Assembly (NCBI GenBank): GCA_964574985.1
Contig: CAZNPH010000004.1
Span: 122,523-186,522 of the forward strand
Direction: 5' to 3'
From: CAZNPH01 sp964574985
GTDB lineage: Bacteria > Bacteroidota > Bacteroidia > Bacteroidales > SM23-62
Length of the DNA stretch: 64,000 nt
The position numbers and the translations under genes were made by a program. Under the pieces are notes generated by a model, which worked only from the letters and a program-made list of their open reading frames with translations, was not told the DNA's origin and did no database searches. Below are positions 18,204-28,653 of this stretch, in pieces; position 1 is the stretch's first letter; each line of letters begins with the position of its first letter.

Positions 18204-20366
18204 ATGAAGTTGATAAAGCTATTTAGATTAAATATATATTTGATGTACTTTTTATCTGCTTCCTCAATTTTTGCTCAGAACCACAAATTTATTTTAACAG
18301 ACGGGAACAGTACTGCTAAAATTTATTTGTCCGATAAAGAAGCTGAATGCGTTAAGTTAGCTGTTGATGATTTAATTTCGGATGTTTTCAGAATTTCCGG
18401 AAAGAAGTTGGAGATTGTTAATGATACTACTGGTACTTCTCAGTTTATTAGAATCGAAACAAAGCACGATAATACATCATGGGAGTCTTATAATGTAAAA
18501 TCGGCAAATGGCTCATTATACATATCAGGGAGTGATGAAAGGGGAACAATGTCTGGGATTTATCACTTTATTGAAAAATACCTGAAAGTCGATCCTTTTT
18601 ATATTTGGTCGGGATTGTATCCTGATGAAAAAGAAGAACTAAGCTGGAATGATGTCGACATTTCGTCCAATGGCCCTGATTTCAAATACCGCGGATGGTT
18701 TATCAATGATGAGGATTTGCTTACCTTTTGGAAAGAGGGTGGTGGAAAACGAACGGAAGAGCTAAAACGAAAAGGTACGAACACCTTGTATTTGCATTTA
18801 TTTCCGCCCGAGGTAATGGAAATGATAGTAGAGACTTTAGTACGCAGCCGTTATAACCTGATTATACCTGCCAGCTTTATCGATATTAACAATCCTGCTG
18901 AAGAGGAGCTTGTTAAAGTATGTGCCAGGAGAGGAATATTTATTTCCCAACATCACCAGGAACCACTTGGCGTTAGTCCGTATGCTTTTTTCGAATATTG
19001 GAACAACAGGAAAAATGATGTTAAATATTCGTACTATAGCCATAAATATGAAATACAGGAAGCCTGGCGTAATTCGGTAAAAAAATGGTCGAAATATACA
19101 AATGTAATCTGGCAACTGGGACTGCGCGGGATAGGCGACAGACCCGTATGGGAGAGTGATGCCGATGTGCCGGCACAGGAAAAAGAAAGAGGAGAATTAA
19201 TTTCGGGAGCCATACACGACCAGGTGGAAATATTGAACGAAATTTGTTCTCAGGAACCGGTTTTTTCCCTCACGCTCTGGCACGAAGGATCAAAATTAAA
19301 CCAAGAAGGCTTAATCGATATTCCTGATGGCGCAATCATTGTTTTCGCAGATAATACACCCGGCTGGATGTGGCAGGAAGATTTTTATTCGACACAAAGA
19401 AAAGATAATTACAAATACGGATTGTATTATCACCATGCTTTAAACCCTACCGGTCCGCACAACGCTCAAGTTGTTCCTCCACATCAAACCTATCGACTGT
19501 TAATTGAAGCTTATAACAGAAATAGTCATGATTATGCTGTTTTCAATGTTTCAAATATAAGGGAGTTTGTTTTGGGTATTGCTGCAACTTCAGAAATGAC
19601 CTGGGATATCAACTCGTTCAATCCGGATAATTGGCTGGTATCCTGGGTGAAACAAAAATTCTCTGCAAAGCATGACGAAATAGCTAATGCATATAAAATT
19701 TATTTCAGCTCCTACCTGGTATATGAATATAAACCTCAAATACCATATTTGATGTACGGTCAAATGATAAGAGCAGGTAAAAGAAATATCAGGCAAATGA
19801 AAAACAAAATTGAAAACAATCAAATCGGATTGGGAACAGGAAACGAAACACTGCAATACCGGGGCCATTTATCTCCGAACTGGAACCAGATACCAGGTGA
19901 AGATTTAAACGATTCTTTATGGATCACACAAATTACAGAAGCTGTGTGCGATGAAATTGGCAGACGGGAGACGATTAAACGTTTATCCAGGCAAATTGCC
20001 GGTTTTGAATTGGCGGTCTTACATGTTAGTACAATAATCGAAAAACTTCCAAAATCAGAAGCCTGTTTTTTAAGCAATAATTTACTATTTCAATCTAATT
20101 TAGTCCTTTATATATGTCAGTGGTTAAAATATATTTTGTTCTCTCATGAATCTTTGGATATTGGAGATTTAGAAACAGCATTTTCATCATTGGATGAAGC
20201 ATTAAAAAGTCTTTTAAAAACAGATTTAATCATTGATGACTATAATCAGAATAATTTTAAAAATTGGTATCGCGGAAATCGTATTCATAATATTGAGTCT
20301 ACAAAATCATTAACACTGGAAATTAAGAAAAAAGTAAGGGATGAACTGAATAATTCGAATCACTAA
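18204..20366 (+). CDS. GH115-like protein (short, divergent)
   Basis: The protein of about 720 residues has a signal peptide (IYLMYFLSASSIFAQ) and the GH115 layout: an N-terminal alpha/beta domain ending in the LYISGSDERGTMSGIYHF motif, then a TIM-barrel part beginning PDFKYRGWFINDEDLLTFW. GH115 enzymes are alpha-1,2-glucuronidases acting on xylan or arabinogalactan side chains. This copy is shorter than the neighbour at 20510 and lacks the C-terminal beta domain. Several conserved stretches differ, for example WIWSGLYPDEKEE where WWWADVP-like sequence is usual, so substrate or activity may differ. The gene is markedly AT-rich: 18 of 60 bases are G or C at 18241-18300. ATG 18204 was chosen over TTG 18195. 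Confidence 0.75.
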   Translation: MKLIKLFRLNIYLMYFLSASSIFAQNHKFILTDGNSTAKIYLSDKEAECVKLAVDDLISDVFRISGKKLEIVNDTTGTSQFIRIETKHDNTSWESYNVKSANGSLYISGSDERGTMSGIYHFIEKYLKVDPFYIWSGLYPDEKEELSWNDVDISSNGPDFKYRGWFINDEDLLTFWKEGGGKRTEELKRKGTNTLYLHLFPPEVMEMIVETLVRSRYNLIIPASFIDINNPAEEELVKVCARRGIFISQHHQEPLGVSPYAFFEYWNNRKNDVKYSYYSHKYEIQEAWRNSVKKWSKYTNVIWQLGLRGIGDRPVWESDADVPAQEKERGELISGAIHDQVEILNEICSQEPVFSLTLWHEGSKLNQEGLIDIPDGAIIVFADNTPGWMWQEDFYSTQRKDNYKYGLYYHHALNPTGPHNAQVVPPHQTYRLLIEAYNRNSHDYAVFNVSNIREFVLGIAATSEMTWDINSFNPDNWLVSWVKQKFSAKHDEIANAYKIYFSSYLVYEYKPQIPYLMYGQMIRAGKRNIRQMKNKIENNQIGLGTGNETLQYRGHLSPNWNQIPGEDLNDSLWITQITEAVCDEIGRRETIKRLSRQIAGFELAVLHVSTIIEKLPKSEACFLSNNLLFQSNLVLYICQWLKYILFSHESLDIGDLETAFSSLDEALKSLLKTDLIIDDYNQNNFKNWYRGNRIHNIESTKSLTLEIKKKVRDELNNSNH

Positions 20367-20509
20367 ATCAAAAGTTATTATTTATCATCTGTTCTTTAAG
20401 GAACCGGTTTAAATTTGAAAATAAAATGATGAAAAAATGGTGGAATTATATGGCTGATATTATGGAAACAAATGACGATAATTCCCCAGTGACAATTCCA
20501 TTAAAGAGA

Positions 20510-23434
20510 ATGTGCCATTTAAAGGTGATGGTATTACGTATACTTCTATTAATAGTACTCACATTTTTGGTCGAGATAAAAGGAGTGTGTCAAATACTTC
20601 ATTTTTCCGAAAATCCGAGTATGATTTACTTTCCTCTATTTTCTGATGGACAACCCGCCGATATTATCATTGATAAAAATGATCATGACGTGGTTAAAAT
20701 CGCTGCAACATTATTGGCTTGTGATATTAAGGCGGTAACCGGAATATTACCGAAAATTTCAGCTCTCAACGATCAATCATCGGTCAATATCGTTATAATC
20801 GGTTCCACAGAAAGAAACAAGATCGTTCGCAACTTAATTTCACGGAAAATAATAAATATAGATTCCATAGATGGAAAGTGGGAAGCCTCTCTGATTGTTA
20901 CAGTTAATAATCCTTATCCTGACATAAAAAAAGCGCTGGTCATTACAGGAAGCGACCGTCGCGGAGTGGCTTATGGTGCAATGGAGCTGTCGCGCAAGGC
21001 AGGAGTATCCCCCTGGATTTGGTGGGCTGATGCAGTTCCGCAAAAGCAGGACCGGATAATCGTTAAGGAAGGCAGATATTACCTGCCGCCTCCCGCGGTT
21101 AAATACCGGGGAGCTTTTCTGAATGATGAGTTGTGGGGATTGCGCCAGTGGGCTGCCAAAACACAGGACACCGTTTACAAGGATATGGGGCCAAATGCCT
21201 ATGCAAAAGTGTTTGAACTGATGCTGAGGTTAAAAGCCAATTACATCTGGCCTGCGCGCCACACAGCATTTAACGAAAAACCGGAAAATGCTGTGGTGGC
21301 CGACAGGTATGCGATTGTGCGGGGAGGCGCCCATAATTCGCCCATGCTGGGCAACGCCCGGAAAGAGTGGGACGAAGAAAAAATGGGAGAGTGGAACTAC
21401 CTGACCAATAAGGAAAATATTATTAAATTCTGGAAAAACAATCTGGAGAAATTCGGTCAGTATGAAAATGTTTTCACCATCGGCATGCGCGGCGTGGGCG
21501 ACCTGCCCATGAAAGGCGGACAGAACATGAAACACAAGGTAGAAGTTTTGCAGCAGATTATTCAGGATCAGCGGGAATTGCTTTCCGAATATTACCGCAA
21601 ACCTGCATTCGAAATTCCGCAGATATTTGCTGCGTATAAGGAGGTGCTCGATTTGTACAAGCACGGTATGCACCTGCCGGAAGATATCACCATAGTCTGG
21701 CCTGATGACAACTATGGTTATATGAAACAGTTATCGGGGCCGCAGGAACAAAAACGCTCAGGCGGTTCGGGCATCTATTATCATTTGTCTTATCTCGGAC
21801 GCCCGCACGAATACCTCTGGTTGTGCACCACCCCACCGGCACTCATTTGGGAGGAACTGAAAAAATCGTACAAATTTGATGCCCGGAAAATGTGGGTTAT
21901 GAATGTGGGGGATATCAAGCCGGCCGAATATGAGTGGCAATTGAGCATGGACATAGCCTGGAAGGCCGGAGATTTTGATTATGAACAAGTACATGAGCAT
22001 ATGAATGACTGGTACAGCGGAATATTTGGTAATGAAATTGGTAAGGAAGCCGTAAAAATCAAAAAACGGTATTACCATCTGGCATTTTCACGCAAACCGG
22101 AATATATGGGTTGGAACCGTCTCGAACCCAGCACAGAGATAAAGGATACAGAATTTAGTTATATCCATTACAATGAAGCAGAAAAACGAATAAATCAATA
22201 TTCACGACTGCAATCAGAAGTTCATGAATTATACGATGAAGTTCCCGAAAAACTTAAACCTGCTTTTTTCCAGTTGGTGTATTATCCCGTGATGGGATCC
22301 TCATTGATGAATAAAAAATTTCTTTTAGCTCAAAAAAACCGGTGGTATGCCCGGCAAGGCAGAGTGTTGACAAATAAACTGGCGAAAAAAGCGGTCGCGT
22401 GTCATGACAGTATTTTGGAACTGACCCGGGAATATGAGAATCTGAACAACAGAAAATGGAAAGATATGATGTCGTACGACGATATGCCCTGGGATGTAGT
22501 CGACGTTCCTCCGGTAGACACCATTCAATTTAAGGAGAATTTGCAGTGGGGAATTTGGGCTGAAGGGAACGAAGAGGATGAAATAATACAACAACTCCCT
22601 GTTTTCAATTCTATTTACCGGAAGAAACATTTTTTTGAAATTTTCAATATGAGTAAAACACCATTTCGGTGGAATGCAACTGCAAGTCATCCCTGGTTGG
22701 TTTTGTCGAAAACCGGAGGATCAGTGAAAGATCAGCAAAGAATTTATACGGCGATAGATTGGACCCGGTTGCCTGAAGGAAAGAATGCCGAAGCGGAAAT
22801 TACCATTAACGCGGGAGGAAAGTCACAAAAAATAAAAGTAGTGGTTTTCAACCCTGAAATGAATCTGGATTTGGAAAATCTTTATGTAGAAGACAATGGT
22901 TTAATTTCAATCCCTGCCGGGGATTTTCATCGTAAAACAGATAAACCGGGTTATGTATGGAAAACACTCGATGAACTTGGACTGACAGGGAAATTGATGA
23001 CTACTTTCCCAATAATTTCATTGCCTGTGGATCATGAATGGAATGTTGATCAAAAAGCTCCTTTTATGGAATATGATTTTTACACATTTTATAAAGGTTG
23101 GTTCGATATTTATTCTTACGCTTTACCCACACATCCGATTAATGAATACCGGGGTAACAAATATGCGGTTTCGATAGACGACCAGCCTCCTCTCCTAATT
23201 GATTCAGTACCGCCTGATCGCATCGAAGAATGGAAACAGAATGTCAGCCGTAATGCAGATATGGAAATAACCAAACATTTCATCCGCCATCCTGGAAAAC
23301 ATACCCTGAAAGTATGGTTGATCGATCCGGGAGTCTGTATTGACAGGATGGTATTGGACTTTGGCGGACTGAAAAGATCATACCTTGGTCCGATGGTAAC
23401 ACGGCCAAAACTGCACAAAGACATTCACCAATAA
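20510..23434 (+). CDS. GH115 alpha-glucuronidase
   Basis: This large exported GH115 protein has the family segments in order: VITGSDRRGVAYGAMELSRK, VSPWIWWADAVP, KYRGAFLNDELWGLRQWA, NYIWPARH and TIVWPDDNYGYM. A C-terminal beta-sandwich domain follows from about residue 760. GH115 removes 4-O-methyl-glucuronic or glucuronic acid side chains, which would feed the two hexuronate operons in this window. ATG 20510 is used because a signal peptide (VLRILLLIVLTFLVEIKG) follows; an in-frame ATG at 20426 would put 28 polar residues before it. The first 400 bases are AT-rich like the preceding gene, while the middle is closer to the neighbours. Confidence 0.9.
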   Translation: MCHLKVMVLRILLLIVLTFLVEIKGVCQILHFSENPSMIYFPLFSDGQPADIIIDKNDHDVVKIAATLLACDIKAVTGILPKISALNDQSSVNIVIIGSTERNKIVRNLISRKIINIDSIDGKWEASLIVTVNNPYPDIKKALVITGSDRRGVAYGAMELSRKAGVSPWIWWADAVPQKQDRIIVKEGRYYLPPPAVKYRGAFLNDELWGLRQWAAKTQDTVYKDMGPNAYAKVFELMLRLKANYIWPARHTAFNEKPENAVVADRYAIVRGGAHNSPMLGNARKEWDEEKMGEWNYLTNKENIIKFWKNNLEKFGQYENVFTIGMRGVGDLPMKGGQNMKHKVEVLQQIIQDQRELLSEYYRKPAFEIPQIFAAYKEVLDLYKHGMHLPEDITIVWPDDNYGYMKQLSGPQEQKRSGGSGIYYHLSYLGRPHEYLWLCTTPPALIWEELKKSYKFDARKMWVMNVGDIKPAEYEWQLSMDIAWKAGDFDYEQVHEHMNDWYSGIFGNEIGKEAVKIKKRYYHLAFSRKPEYMGWNRLEPSTEIKDTEFSYIHYNEAEKRINQYSRLQSEVHELYDEVPEKLKPAFFQLVYYPVMGSSLMNKKFLLAQKNRWYARQGRVLTNKLAKKAVACHDSILELTREYENLNNRKWKDMMSYDDMPWDVVDVPPVDTIQFKENLQWGIWAEGNEEDEIIQQLPVFNSIYRKKHFFEIFNMSKTPFRWNATASHPWLVLSKTGGSVKDQQRIYTAIDWTRLPEGKNAEAEITINAGGKSQKIKVVVFNPEMNLDLENLYVEDNGLISIPAGDFHRKTDKPGYVWKTLDELGLTGKLMTTFPIISLPVDHEWNVDQKAPFMEYDFYTFYKGWFDIYSYALPTHPINEYRGNKYAVSIDDQPPLLIDSVPPDRIEEWKQNVSRNADMEITKHFIRHPGKHTLKVWLIDPGVCIDRMVLDFGGLKRSYLGPMVTRPKLHKDIHQ

Positions 23435-23442
23435 CAATCAAA

Positions 23443-25860
23443 ATGAAAAAGATCATCACATTACTCTGCATTTCATGTATGCTTGACGCCCTGTCCCATG
23501 GGCAAGACAGGCAAATACAGGAAAAACCGGGGAATATTTTCTCAAAGGCATACAGGGAACAGTGGAATGCCGCCTGGATCACCCACCCGGCCATCGCCCT
23601 GGGTGAATTTTCTGTGGTGCATTTCAGGAAAACATTCAATCTGGATGAAAAACCGGAATCGTTCATCATCCATGTAACTGCCGACAACCGTTACCGGCTG
23701 TTTGTCAACGGACATGATATATGCGAGGGCCCCCAGCGCTCCGATACCTGGCACTGGCGGTATGCAACCGTGGACATCGCCCCCTTTCTTCGTGACGGGA
23801 AGAATCTGATCGCTGCGCAGGTGGTCAACTGGGGCCATCACCGGGCCATTTCCCAATTTTCCAATAAAACGGGATTTCTGCTGCAGGGATACGGGGAGAA
23901 AGAGGAAACGGTCAATACGCAGGCCGGATCCTGGAAAACCCTGCACAACCAGGCCCATTATCCATTTTATATTGATTACCACAACCGGGAACATGTCCGT
24001 GGGTATTACGCGGCCAATCCTACCGACAGCATCGTAGGCATACTGTATCCCTGGGGTTGGGAACAGCCGGATTATGACGACAGCCATTGGAAAAACGCCA
24101 AATGGCTCAGCCATGCGGCCACCCGGGAGGTTTTCCGCAGTCTGTGGAGCCTCACCCCCAGGACCATTCCCATGCTGCGGACCGAACGCCACCGTTTCAG
24201 CCATCTCGAACGGGTGGAAGGAGCAGATATCCGGACTGATTTCATCGACGGGAACCATCCACTGACCGTTCCGGCACATGCAAATGTTTCCATACTGATC
24301 GACAACGGACTGCTCACCATGGCTTATCCGGAACTGGTGGTCAGCCGGGGGAAAGGGTCAAGGATCCAGGTGATCTATTCGGAAGCCCTGTACAATGATG
24401 AGCAGGAAAAGGAAAACCGGGATAAGACACAGGGGATGCATATCTGGGGCATTGAAGACAATTTCATCCCCGGCGGGGGAAACAACAGGGTTCTCAGGAC
24501 GCTTTGGCTGAGAGCGTTCCGGTATGTCCAGCTGAACATCGAAACTGGTGCCGACCCCCTGGTCATCGAGGATTATTCCCATGTATTTTCCGCCTATCCC
24601 CTTGAACGAAAAGGATTTTTCAGGTCAGACGTTCCCGAACATGAAAAAATCACCGGTCTTGGATGGCAATCCATCAAGATCTGCACACAGGAGAACCTGA
24701 TGCCCGATGCATATTATGAGCAGTCGCAGGCAGCCTTTGACGGAAGGATCCATGCCAATACCATCATGTATACCTGCGGGGACAGCCTGCCTTTCAAACA
24801 ATTCATCCGGCAATTCGATTATTCCCGGCTGCCTGACGGACTCACCCAGGGATATGCACCCGACCGTCACCACCTGGTGATCTCCACGTTCTCCCTGTAC
24901 TGGATCCTGGCCATCCATGATTATTATATGCATTACGATGATCCGGAATTTGTCCGCGAACAGTTGCCGGGCATTCAGGCCGTGCTGACCTGGTACGAGA
25001 ACAATCTTCAGGACAACGGTTTTATGGGACCGGTCAACTGGTGGTCGTTCATGGACTGGTACGGAAGCACCCAGGATGTGGGAAGATACTGGAACAGTGA
25101 GGCAAAGGGCACCTTCCGGGGGCGGTCTGCCGCATTTTCGCTTCTCTTGTCCTACACTTTGAAGCGTTCCGCTGAAATATTCAGTGACCTGGGCAATGAT
25201 TATTTTGCCAACCATTACGCGCATTTATCGGGAAAGATCAATTCAGGGGTGTACAACCATTGTTTCGATCAGGCCAGGGGATTGCTGGCCGAAACCCCGG
25301 ACAGGACCTCATTCTCCCAGCACAGCAATATCCTGGGAGTCCTTTCGGGTGCCATACCGGCCGGGGATGCCCATGAAGTAATGCACAAAGTCATCCGGGA
25401 TAAAAGCCTGACCCAGTGCACCATGCCTTTCTATTCCAATCTTTTCGATGCCATGTATTTGTCCGGACTTGCCGGAGAAATCGTGTCGGCCCTGGATCTT
25501 TGGTACGATTTTCTCGACTGGGGTTTGACCACCACTCCGGAGAAGCCGTCAATCAATCCGCGCTCGGACTGCCATCCGTGGAGCAGCAGTCCGAATTACA
25601 TTTTGCCTAAATATGTTGCGGGCATCATGCCCGGGGAACCCGGCTTCAAATCCGTCCGCATCAAGCCTGCCCCGGGACAGCTTGAATTCTTTGAATCCAA
25701 TGTCCCACATGGCAAAGGTGATATCAGGGTAAAAATGGAAAAAAAGGGTGATAAACGGATATTCGAAGTTTCCATGCCGGAAGGACTGGGCGGCACCTTC
25801 ATCTGGAAGGGAAAAACCAAGGATCTGGAAGCCGGAAGAAATCAAACATTTGAATTTTAA
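23443..25860 (+). CDS. GH78-like alpha-L-rhamnosidase
   Basis: The 805-residue exported protein has the domain order of GH78: N-terminal beta domains with ADNRYRLFVNGHDICEGPQR, a second beta domain with FRYVQLNIE, an (alpha/alpha)6 barrel from about residue 410 (YEQSQAAFDGRIHANT, then a trp-rich active-site segment near residue 525), and a C-terminal beta domain ending at the Trp-Lys rich tail. GH78 enzymes release terminal alpha-linked L-rhamnose. With GH115, sulfatases and uronate genes this points to a rhamnose- and uronate-containing polymer. It starts 8 bases after the GH115 stop, and base composition returns to normal here (33 of 60 G or C at 24061-24120). Confidence 0.85.
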   Translation: MKKIITLLCISCMLDALSHGQDRQIQEKPGNIFSKAYREQWNAAWITHPAIALGEFSVVHFRKTFNLDEKPESFIIHVTADNRYRLFVNGHDICEGPQRSDTWHWRYATVDIAPFLRDGKNLIAAQVVNWGHHRAISQFSNKTGFLLQGYGEKEETVNTQAGSWKTLHNQAHYPFYIDYHNREHVRGYYAANPTDSIVGILYPWGWEQPDYDDSHWKNAKWLSHAATREVFRSLWSLTPRTIPMLRTERHRFSHLERVEGADIRTDFIDGNHPLTVPAHANVSILIDNGLLTMAYPELVVSRGKGSRIQVIYSEALYNDEQEKENRDKTQGMHIWGIEDNFIPGGGNNRVLRTLWLRAFRYVQLNIETGADPLVIEDYSHVFSAYPLERKGFFRSDVPEHEKITGLGWQSIKICTQENLMPDAYYEQSQAAFDGRIHANTIMYTCGDSLPFKQFIRQFDYSRLPDGLTQGYAPDRHHLVISTFSLYWILAIHDYYMHYDDPEFVREQLPGIQAVLTWYENNLQDNGFMGPVNWWSFMDWYGSTQDVGRYWNSEAKGTFRGRSAAFSLLLSYTLKRSAEIFSDLGNDYFANHYAHLSGKINSGVYNHCFDQARGLLAETPDRTSFSQHSNILGVLSGAIPAGDAHEVMHKVIRDKSLTQCTMPFYSNLFDAMYLSGLAGEIVSALDLWYDFLDWGLTTTPEKPSINPRSDCHPWSSSPNYILPKYVAGIMPGEPGFKSVRIKPAPGQLEFFESNVPHGKGDIRVKMEKKGDKRIFEVSMPEGLGGTFIWKGKTKDLEAGRNQTFEF

Positions 25861-25871
25861 TTATTTTATCG

Positions 25872-27320
25872 ATGATGCATATGAAATCTTTCAACCCGTT
25901 TCCCAAGACAAAAAAAGCAGTCAGATTCTTTCTGATGATCATCCCGGTATTGTTTTTGGCGCAGTCCTCGGAAGCACAGGTGCCTTTCGAAAAGATCGGG
26001 GAGATCAGACCCCGGGATGCCACAGAGATCGAAGCATCTCCGTGGTCCGTGGGAGCAGAGACCATGGGCCGGGGTTATATCATTTACGACAACTGGAAGG
26101 AATATCTGGGGCCCCTGGGAGTGAAAAAGGCCCGCATCCAGTCCGGCTGGGCCCGCACCGAAAAGGAAAAAGGCGTTTATGACTGGAGCTGGATGGATAA
26201 GATCATTCCTGACATGGTTTCCCGGGGAGTTACCCCGTGGGTGGACATATGTTACGGAAACAGTATTTATGCAGGAGGAGGAGGGACAAAACTGAGAGAG
26301 AAAAGCATGATACCCAATTCCGGGGAATCTCTCCGTGCCTGGAAATTATATGTAAGGGAACTGGTAGCCAGGTACAAGGACCATGTCAATGAATGGGAAG
26401 TATGGAACGAACCCAATGGCGGAGCTGATCCCGTCGAATATGCAAACCTTCTGATCCTTACCGCAGAAACCGTTAAGGAAATCCAGCCGGAGGCAAAGAT
26501 CCTGGGACTGGCCCTGGGAAGCGGTGTGGACTACAAATATGCCGATAAAGTCCTTGCCGAAGTGGCCCGCAGGGATAGGATCTACCTGATCGACCAGATA
26601 ACACACCACCGTCACATCCCCATACCGGAGGAAAATCATAATGAGATCATGCTGGAGAAGATAATGGACAAGTATTCAAAAAAACTGGTCGCCCGCCAGG
26701 GTGAAGCCGGATGCCCGTCGGAATACAGCGAATCCTTTGCACTGCAAAAGATGCCCTGGTCGGAGCTTACCCAGGCCAAGCATGTCCTGAGGCGCATGAT
26801 GACCGATTTCGGCAGGAACAAGGAGACATCCGTATTTCTCATCATGGACGCCAAATACAAAGGAAGGCCATGGAACCGGAAAGGATTGCTCCGTTCGGAT
26901 GAAAACCAGCAGGTGGAAAAAATCAAACAGGCCTACTATGCGGTACAGCATGTGACCTCCGTATTTGACAGCACGGTGGTCTCCATACCGGATTATCCAT
27001 GGGAGTGCAATAACGAGAGGCCGGTTTCCCTGTACGGGATTGAAAACGTTTACAGCGGAAAGCAGATGGTGGCCGTCTGGTTCGATGACAGGATACCTTC
27101 GGAAAACAACCACGCGACCCTGCTGGATTTTACATTCCTTCGGGGCAACTTCGACCATCCCGTTTATGCAGACCTCAGAACCGGTGAGGTATATGATATC
27201 CCGGACCGGAACCTGAGTAAGCAGGGCAGCGTTTATACATTCAAAAACATCCCGGTATATGATTCTCCCGTACTGATCGCAGAAAAAGAACTGATCCGTC
27301 TGAAATCCCAAAACCCTTGA
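25872..27320 (+). CDS. exported clan GH-A glycoside hydrolase (GH39-like)
   Basis: The 482-residue protein has an N-terminal signal (FFLMIIPVLFLAQSSEA) and a TIM-barrel hydrolase domain. The acid/base Glu is in EWEVWNEPNG near residue 180 and a likely nucleophile Glu is in RQGEAGCPSE near residue 278, both typical of clan GH-A. A small beta domain forms the C-terminus. The closest look is to GH39, but the exact family could not be fixed. It lies in the same run as GH78 and GH28 and 11 bases after the GH78 stop, so it probably attacks the same polymer. Confidence 0.7.
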   Translation: MMHMKSFNPFPKTKKAVRFFLMIIPVLFLAQSSEAQVPFEKIGEIRPRDATEIEASPWSVGAETMGRGYIIYDNWKEYLGPLGVKKARIQSGWARTEKEKGVYDWSWMDKIIPDMVSRGVTPWVDICYGNSIYAGGGGTKLREKSMIPNSGESLRAWKLYVRELVARYKDHVNEWEVWNEPNGGADPVEYANLLILTAETVKEIQPEAKILGLALGSGVDYKYADKVLAEVARRDRIYLIDQITHHRHIPIPEENHNEIMLEKIMDKYSKKLVARQGEAGCPSEYSESFALQKMPWSELTQAKHVLRRMMTDFGRNKETSVFLIMDAKYKGRPWNRKGLLRSDENQQVEKIKQAYYAVQHVTSVFDSTVVSIPDYPWECNNERPVSLYGIENVYSGKQMVAVWFDDRIPSENNHATLLDFTFLRGNFDHPVYADLRTGEVYDIPDRNLSKQGSVYTFKNIPVYDSPVLIAEKELIRLKSQNP

Positions 27321-27321
27321 C

Positions 27322-28653
27322 ATGATACAACATATGAAAAATTCTCTGTTGTTTTTCATTATGGCTCTGTTGCCCGGCTTTCTGAGTGGACAGGAATATG
27401 ATATTCGTGATTTCGGTGCGGTTGAAAATGACGGAAAAAGTGATGCGGAAGCTGTACAACAGGCCATCGACCGTTGCTCCCTTGCCGGGGGGCTGGTAAT
27501 CTTCCCCCGGGCCGGTACCTGACCGGAATGATCAGACTCAGAAGCAATGTCTGTATTGAGCTGATGAAAGGATCCGAATGGAGGGCCATTCCGGACCTGG
27601 AATTGTACCCCCCGCTGGATTTCAATAAACGAAACATAAGATATGCCTTTCTTTTTGCAGAGAATGCCACCGGTATAAGCATTACGGGAGAGGGAAAGAT
27701 CTACGGAAGCGGGGATACGCACGATGTGTTCATTCCTGCCCCGGGGCATCTGAAAAAAGGTCCCCGTCCGTTCGGACTCCTGTTCCGGGATTGTTCTGAC
27801 ATAGACATTTCAGGAATCCGGCTGGAGAATTCCGCTTTCTGGATGCTCCGGATGGACCGGTGTGACGATGTCCGGATCAGCGGAATTCAAATATACAACC
27901 ATGCCAATTTCAACAATGACGGACTGGATATGGTGGATTGCCACAGGATGGTTATATCGGACTGCATACTGGATTGTGAGGATGATGCCATATGCCTCAA
28001 ATCGGATGTCGAACGGGGCACAACGGACGTATGTGTGACCAACTGCATCATAAGCAGCCATGCCAGTGCGATCAAATGCGTCACTGCTTCCTGCGGGGCA
28101 TTCCGCGGAATTGTCATTTCCAATCGCGTGATCAGGCCCTCAAGGGCCCGGGAAACACTGCATCCCATACAGATGGTAAACGGACTTGCAGGGATTGACC
28201 TGAACAACACGGACGGTGCCGTCATGTCGGATATTGTCATCAGCAACATCGTGATGGAAGGAGTAGAAACGCCTTTATTCATACGCCTGGGCAACCGGAA
28301 CCGGATCTATGATCCCGGAATTGAAAATGCCGGGATACCCGGAAGGACGGGTAAAACAAAAAATATCAGTATTTCCGGTATCCGGGCGACAAATACGGGA
28401 CCTGTAAGCATTTCCATCAGCGGTTTTCCGGAACATTGTCATCGACAGGGTGAGTTTTTATGCAGAGGAATATGACCCAGGGTATGAGATGGTTGCAGAA
28501 GATGTGGACGGACTGGTGATCTCGGGGATCAGGAATCAGCATCCCGCACGGGACATACCCTGGATCCGGATGAAAAATGTCCGTTCCGCAGAGCTTCCGG
28601 ACAAAAAGGCATTGAAATCATTCATCCTGACCGATTCTGGTGAACATGAATAA
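27322..28653 (+). pseudogene. GH28 polygalacturonase-like gene with two frameshifts
   Basis: One GH28 protein can be read across three frames. The first piece (27322-27522) has a signal peptide and EYDIRDFGAVENDGKSDAEAV, the usual GH28 start. At 27505-27515 a C-run appears one base short, since adding one C restores GGLVIFPPGRYLTGMIRL. The middle piece carries the catalytic region (HANFNNDGLDMVDC, CEDDAICLKSD). Near 28425-28432 one extra T in a T-run breaks the frame, and the C-terminus continues from about 28433 (NIVIDRVSFYAEEYDPGY) to the stop at 28653. Because both indels are in homopolymers, sequencing error cannot be excluded. GH28 enzymes cleave alpha-linked galacturonic acid or rhamnose-linked bonds. 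The 3' end overlaps the convergent sulfatase gene by 36 bases. Confidence 0.8.

Noticed and set aside
26676..27749. 357-codon open frame on the minus strand
   Set aside because: It runs antisense to the GH-A and GH28 genes, has no recognisable motif and reflects the codon bias of the real strand.
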